Shown here: positions 7,002 through 9,028 of the stretch, one piece after another | Layout: the number at the start of each line of letters is the position of its first letter | Numbering within the stretch: the first letter of the stretch is position 1 | DNA from: Methanosarcinaceae archaeon | Lineage (GTDB): Archaea; Halobacteriota; Methanosarcinia; Methanosarcinales; Methanosarcinaceae | Reading direction: 5' to 3' | NCBI GenBank assembly: GCA_030609665.1 | Contig: JAUWBW010000065.1 | Coordinates: 1-9,028 of the forward strand | DNA length: 9,028 nt | The notes under the pieces: generated by a model | Databases searched by the model: none | Told to the model about the DNA's origin: nothing | The model's input: only the letters and a program-made list of their open reading frames with translations | Program-made: the position numbers and the translations under genes

Positions 7002-7093
7002 GTGTAAGATCAAAATTTAGTTTTACACTATTTGAAGATCGATTTGGGAACGGCGTCAATACTTGAATACGCAATTCCCTCTTTCGTTTTTTT
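7001..7093 (+). terminator. tfb 3' end: AT-rich hairpin and oligo-T tract
   Basis: Starting at the last base of the stop codon, AGTGTAAGA (7001-7009) pairs with TTTTACACT (7021-7029) with one G-T wobble and an 11-base loop. A run of seven T (7087-7093) follows 58 bases later. Oligo-T is the known archaeal intrinsic termination signal, so the mRNA most likely ends at the T-run. Confidence 0.45.
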
Positions 7094-7174
7094 GGGTTAG
7101 TATGCAATCGGCTTTGTGTATAAAGTCGGGATATATTACTATTTTTAAAACAAAGCCATTAAGATATGCAATTA

Positions 7175-7253
7175 TAGTTCGCCCCGTCCGCGCCACCCCG
7201 CAATGAATTGCGGGGCATCCATGCGCTTGAGGTCGCGTGCCGGGATGAGACGT
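7175..7253 (+). ncRNA. Candidate structured RNA around hairpin copy 1
   Basis: This GC-rich island in AT-rich DNA could fold as a three-way junction. The closing helix is CGTC (7185-7188) with GACG (7249-7252). The first arm is the perfect CCCCGCAA/TTGCGGGG hairpin. The second arm pairs CATCCATGCG (7216-7225) with CGCGT (7234-7238) and GGATG (7243-7247), leaving a four-base bulge and an eight-base loop. A TATA-like block at 7141-7150 would start transcription near 7172-7176, and TTTTT at 7309-7313 could end it. Strand and identity are inferred; I match it to no known RNA family, and ordinary repeat DNA would look similar. Confidence 0.3.
7181..7220. repeat. Hairpin repeat element, copy 1
   Basis: This 40-base element is nearly identical to 8729-8769. 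It begins GCCCCGTCC and ends CGGGGCATCC. Its centre is a perfect 8-bp hairpin, CCCCGCAA (7196-7203) with TTGCGGGG (7208-7215) and a TGAA loop. CCCCG occurs twice on the 5' side, so GCCCCG (7181-7186) could also pair with CGGGGC (7211-7216) as an alternative fold. The type of element (REP/MITE-like, IS200/IS605 end remnant, or RNA gene) cannot be settled from two copies. Confidence 0.75.
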
Positions 7254-7385
7254 AGGAAGATGTATGGTGGATAGGCGTGTATGTGACACAGAGTTTGGGT
7301 TAACTATTTTTGCCACTCAATTTGCTTTTGCTTTTATCCCTCCTAAATTGAACTATCACTTATACTCGTGTTGTGCTAATTCTCT

Positions 7386-7718
7386 TCACGCCTTACGTTT
7401 TATCATCGAGTAATAAGAAGCAGAGTAGATAAAAAGTGCTACGAAAAATATTAGGATGTAAGCAAATCTATTTATTAAAAGATCAAGTACTCAAATAAGT
7501 AGTGGAACGATCCAGAATAAGGGCAGTGTTATGCATGCCCATATCCACGTTAAAGTCCTACCCCATGATTTATAACTTATCGTAATGGCTAACCACCACA
7601 GGGGAAACAACATGGTAACAATATAAGGATTATATCCTGATGGGTAGGTTAACATAAACATGAATATAACTACAGTTATTAAAGACAAGATGTTCAGCCC
7701 CGAGTGTGAAACAGTCAT
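7386..7718 (-). pseudogene. Small multi-helix membrane protein gene with an in-frame TGA
   Basis: From the ATG at 7718 a 75-residue frame runs to TGA (7491-7493) and holds three hydrophobic segments (about 8-27, 32-50, 55-75). The same frame then continues without another stop for 34 codons to TGA at 7386-7388. That continuation encodes a fourth helix (FAYILIFFVALFIYSASYY) and a basic tail (MIKRKA). It looks like the natural end of the same protein and has no start codon of its own near the TGA. Either a nonsense change (for example from TGG, CGA or GGA) has cut a roughly 110-residue four-helix protein, or the 75-residue form is the product and the tail is decaying. The ribosome site is weak (GGA six bases upstream). 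Tryptophan here uses TGG, so there is no sign of a changed code. Function unknown; it follows the flavoprotein gene on the same strand with a 115-base gap. Confidence 0.55.
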
Positions 7719-7777
7719 TTGATTCCAATCCTAAAACACTTGACCCCGTAGCTTATTCTAACCTCCATATTTGTTGT

Positions 7778-7800
7778 GATAGTCTCCCGAAAGAACTATC
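7778..7800 (-). terminator. Possible hairpin after the PNPOx-like gene
   Basis: GATAGT (7778-7783) and ACTATC (7795-7800) are perfect inverted repeats with an 11-base centre, 33 bases beyond the stop codon of the flavoprotein gene on the minus strand. There is no T-run after it, so a terminator role is only possible. Confidence 0.3.
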
Positions 7801-7833
7801 TCGTACAAACAGTAATAACAAGAATCAACTTCA

Positions 7834-8262
7834 TTAGACCGACGTCATCTTTTCCATTATTCCCTCTGAATAATACTCGATGCTGTAAGGTTTCAGATTC
7901 AGGATAACATATTCCGGATCATCAGGACCTGAGAAGAAATTCCCGAGCATTGGGTTCCAGAATTCCTTTTTTGATTTTTCATCATCAAGGATTTCAATAT
8001 CCGTATTCATTACAACATAAGGCTTTTGGATATCTTCAAGGTTTTCTCCACCCCATATCGTAATACAGCCTTTTGGATTATTCTTTATTTGTGAGATCTT
8101 TGTAGAGCTCTTACGTGTGGCGGTCCTTATTGTCAAATCCAGAAACCCCATAGTGACCATATATCTGACTCTAGGAACCGGATGCGGACTGTTTTCCACA
8201 GTTGCAAATGCTGATATGTTAACTCCTTCAATTACTTCAATAATTTTATCTTTTAGATCCAT
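7834..8262 (-). CDS. Pyridoxamine 5'-phosphate oxidase-like FMN-binding protein
   Basis: The 142-residue protein has the pattern of the small PNPOx-like split-barrel family (general stress protein 26 type), cytoplasmic homodimers that bind FMN or a related flavin. Visible family marks are the N-terminal helix DLKDKIIEVIEG, then PHPVPRVRYMVTM (27-38), RTATRKSSTKISQIKNNPKG (46-65), an aromatic strand with W70, and the C-terminal WNPMLGNFFSGPDDPEYVILNLKPYSIEYY (102-131). The substrate is not predictable from sequence; a true PNPOx role in PLP synthesis is unlikely at this length. The ATG at 8262 is chosen because AGGTGAT (8269-8275) sits 6 bases upstream. A longer frame starts with TTG at 8400, but its extra 46 residues do not look like the family and would cover the promoter. 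Confidence 0.85.
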   Translation of the reverse strand: MDLKDKIIEVIEGVNISAFATVENSPHPVPRVRYMVTMGFLDLTIRTATRKSSTKISQIKNNPKGCITIWGGENLEDIQKPYVVMNTDIEILDDEKSKKEFWNPMLGNFFSGPDDPEYVILNLKPYSIEYYSEGIMEKMTSV

Positions 8263-8300
8263 TATAGTATCACCTGTATATAAAAGATTTTTATAATCCC

Positions 8301-8308
8301 ATATATTT
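8301..8308 (-). promoter_or_regulatory. Candidate TATA box of the PNPOx-like gene
   Basis: The minus strand reads AAATATAT within GTAAAAATATATGG. Initiation about 25 bases downstream gives a short leader of about 15 bases that just includes the AGGTGAT ribosome site. Confidence 0.4.
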
Positions 8309-8375
8309 TTACCGATGTTAGAATATGTATAGTCCCCAAGCATACCATTGATAGAAACTGATTGGAGATGGATTT

Positions 8376-8492
8376 TCAATTGACTAACAGATAGTGCCAA
8401 TATCTTGGTGGCGTCCCAGGATTGGTTTTGTCCTCATCCCATTTCTCAAGGACTGTACCAATCTCATCTTTCCATTTTCTAAATAGTCCCAT
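8376..8492 (-). CDS. Possible 38-residue protein, or gene remnant
   Basis: The ORF starts with ATG at 8492, and GGGG (8501-8504) is a possible ribosome site 8 bases upstream. It encodes MGLFRKWKDEIG, then a charged, Trp-rich stretch (VLEKWDEDKTNPG) and PRYWHYLLVN before TGA. A good TATA-like block (CTTAAATA on the minus strand, about 8589-8596) lies about 100 bases upstream, and AGGAGG (8513-8518) lies in the leader. The composition is protein-like, but length and lack of a known family keep it doubtful. It could be a small protein or the start of a decayed gene. Confidence 0.3.
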   Translation of the reverse strand: MGLFRKWKDEIGTVLEKWDEDKTNPGTPPRYWHYLLVN

Positions 8493-8785
8493 GTGTAAAC
8501 CCCTTCTAATGTTCCTCCTATACGCAGGTATAATTATCCGGTACAGAAAACTACTACCACTCCATTACAAATACTGAGTTTATTACTATTTAAGCACTTT
8601 TAAATAAAATTGGAATTATAAATTTGATAATTTTTATCACCAAAAAAATCTACCGAGCACTTCGCCATAATTCAACAATTAATATTTTTACTTCATTTCG
8701 CTAACGGAGCATAATTTCGCCAATCGAAGCCCCGTCCACGCCACCCCGCAATGAAATTACGGGGCATCCGTTTGGTTTTTACAGC
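8493..8785. other. AT-rich intergenic region
   Basis: No protein gene is visible in these 293 bases. They contain the possible promoter of the 38-residue ORF (about 8589-8596, minus strand), long A/T tracts (8600-8690), and hairpin element copy 2 (8729-8769) followed on the plus strand by TTTTT at 8776-8780. Confidence 0.5.
8729..8769. repeat. Hairpin repeat element, copy 2
   Basis: The 41 bases match copy 1 (7181-7220) except for two A/G differences and one inserted A. The stem is CCCCG (8744-8748) with CGGGG (8760-8764), a C-A mismatch, then AAT with ATT around a GAA loop. The inserted A adds a pair next to the loop, while one substitution opens the C-A mismatch. The flanks differ from copy 1 just outside the core, apart from short matches. 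It lies 16 bases beyond the stop of the right-edge gene. Confidence 0.75.
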
Positions 8786-9028
8786 TCAAATTTTAATAAA
8801 ATCTGGCTCGTAATCGCTCTTCTTCCATTCTTTTGTATCATCATTTTGTGGTTCGATTATTTTTATCTTACCATCACAATATGCAAGACAAAATGCGTGA
8901 TATCCCATTGGCGTCTTACCCCAGCATTCGCCATAAGCAAGATTTCCAACGACTTTGTGCGCCCTACAGTAACTCTCTACCGCGAAATTGTCGCAATCCC
9001 ATATATCTTTGAGCCATCGCATTTGGTC
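8786..9028 (-). CDS. Partial Cys/His-motif protein, C-terminal part (N-terminus outside window)
   Basis: The frame is open to the window edge (Asp-Gln precede the first Met at 9022), so the start is probably outside. Numbered from that Met, the visible 78 residues contain WDCDNFAVES with Cys10, MGYHAFC with His42, and KIIEPQNDD with Glu57. The order DC-D-FA, then HA, then EPQ recalls a widespread group of small phage-like and bacterial proteins with a cysteine-peptidase or transglutaminase-like layout, in which Cys and His would be catalytic. That assignment is from memory of the motif and unproven. The end (YEPDFIKI, TGA at 8786-8788) is intact. An alternative is a short protein that starts at 9022. 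Confidence 0.55.
   Translation of the reverse strand, partial: DQMRWLKDIWDCDNFAVESYCRAHKVVGNLAYGECWGKTPMGYHAFCLAYCDGKIKIIEPQNDDTKEWKKSDYEPDFIKI

Larger units (their letters stand above)
7002..7385. other. Intergenic region after tfb, without a protein gene
   Basis: The first part is AT-rich and carries the tfb terminator and TATA-like blocks at 7117-7124, 7130-7138 and 7141-7150. The middle (about 7175-7260) is GC-rich and folds well, and is listed separately. The rest (7265-7385) is AT-rich with a T-run at 7309-7313. A minus-strand frame across 7056-7316 is an artefact of reading through the hairpin element. Confidence 0.55.

Noticed and set aside
7056..7316. Minus-strand open frame of 86 residues after tfb
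   Set aside because: It reads through the GC-rich hairpin element (giving HGCPAIHCG and similar), has no domain signal and no ribosome site. The hairpin explains the openness.
7491..7493. Selenocysteine at the TGA of the membrane gene
   Set aside because: No catalytic or redox context surrounds the site, it lies in a membrane region, and the Methanosarcinales lineage is not known for selenocysteine use. A nonsense change is simpler.
8263..8400. N-terminal extension of the PNPOx-like protein from a TTG at 8400
   Set aside because: The internal ATG at 8262 has a strong AGGTGAT site at the right distance, and family homology begins there. The extension overlaps a TATA box.
7181..8769. CRISPR array suggested by a repeated hairpin-containing sequence
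   Set aside because: Only two copies, 1.5 kb apart and with a gene between them. There is no regular spacing and no cas gene.

Overview
The window looks like chromosomal DNA from a methanogenic or related archaeon, most likely of the order Methanosarcinales. It encodes archaeal transcription factor B (TFB) beside the H/ACA RNP protein Gar1. Gene leaders carry archaeal BRE/TATA-type promoters and GGTGA/GGAGG Shine-Dalgarno sites, and genes end in oligo-T. The TFB reads very much like Methanosarcina-type TFB from memory; no search was run. Intergenic DNA is strongly AT-rich, while the tRNA genes and one intergenic element are GC-rich.

Layout. 1-180: the 3' part of tRNA-Gly(TCC) and a complete tRNA-Leu(TAG). 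181-2280: an AT-rich stretch and a broken gene for a membrane-anchored TPR-like protein, split by an apparently intact IS66-family element (about 1.64 kb, transposase on the minus strand, 16-bp inverted repeats). 2354-2566: a small two-helix membrane protein. 2642-5296 (minus): pyruvate, phosphate dikinase (ppdK). 5297-5601: a divergent promoter region. 5602-7001 (plus): gar1 and tfb, each with its own promoter signals. 7002-7385: no protein gene, but a GC-rich hairpin element that may be a small structured RNA. 7386-7718 (minus): a small membrane protein reading frame with an in-frame TGA after codon 75. 7834-8262 (minus): a pyridoxamine-phosphate-oxidase-like flavoprotein. 8376-8492 (minus): a possible 38-residue ORF. 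8729-8769: a second copy of the hairpin element. 8786-9028 (minus): the C-terminal part of a Cys/His-motif protein that runs off the window.

How the genes work together. The central block is core housekeeping: ppdK interconverts pyruvate and PEP (in methanogens chiefly toward PEP for gluconeogenesis), Gar1 serves rRNA pseudouridylation, and TFB recruits RNA polymerase. These genes are adjacent rather than one pathway. The two flanks are accessory in character: transposon damage, interrupted or tiny membrane proteins, and dispersed hairpin repeats.

I found no CRISPR array, defence island or clearly new multi-gene system. The points most worth a second look are the two-copy hairpin element and its possible structured RNA, the TGA-interrupted membrane gene, the IS66 insertion without a target duplication, and the truncated Cys/His protein at the right edge.
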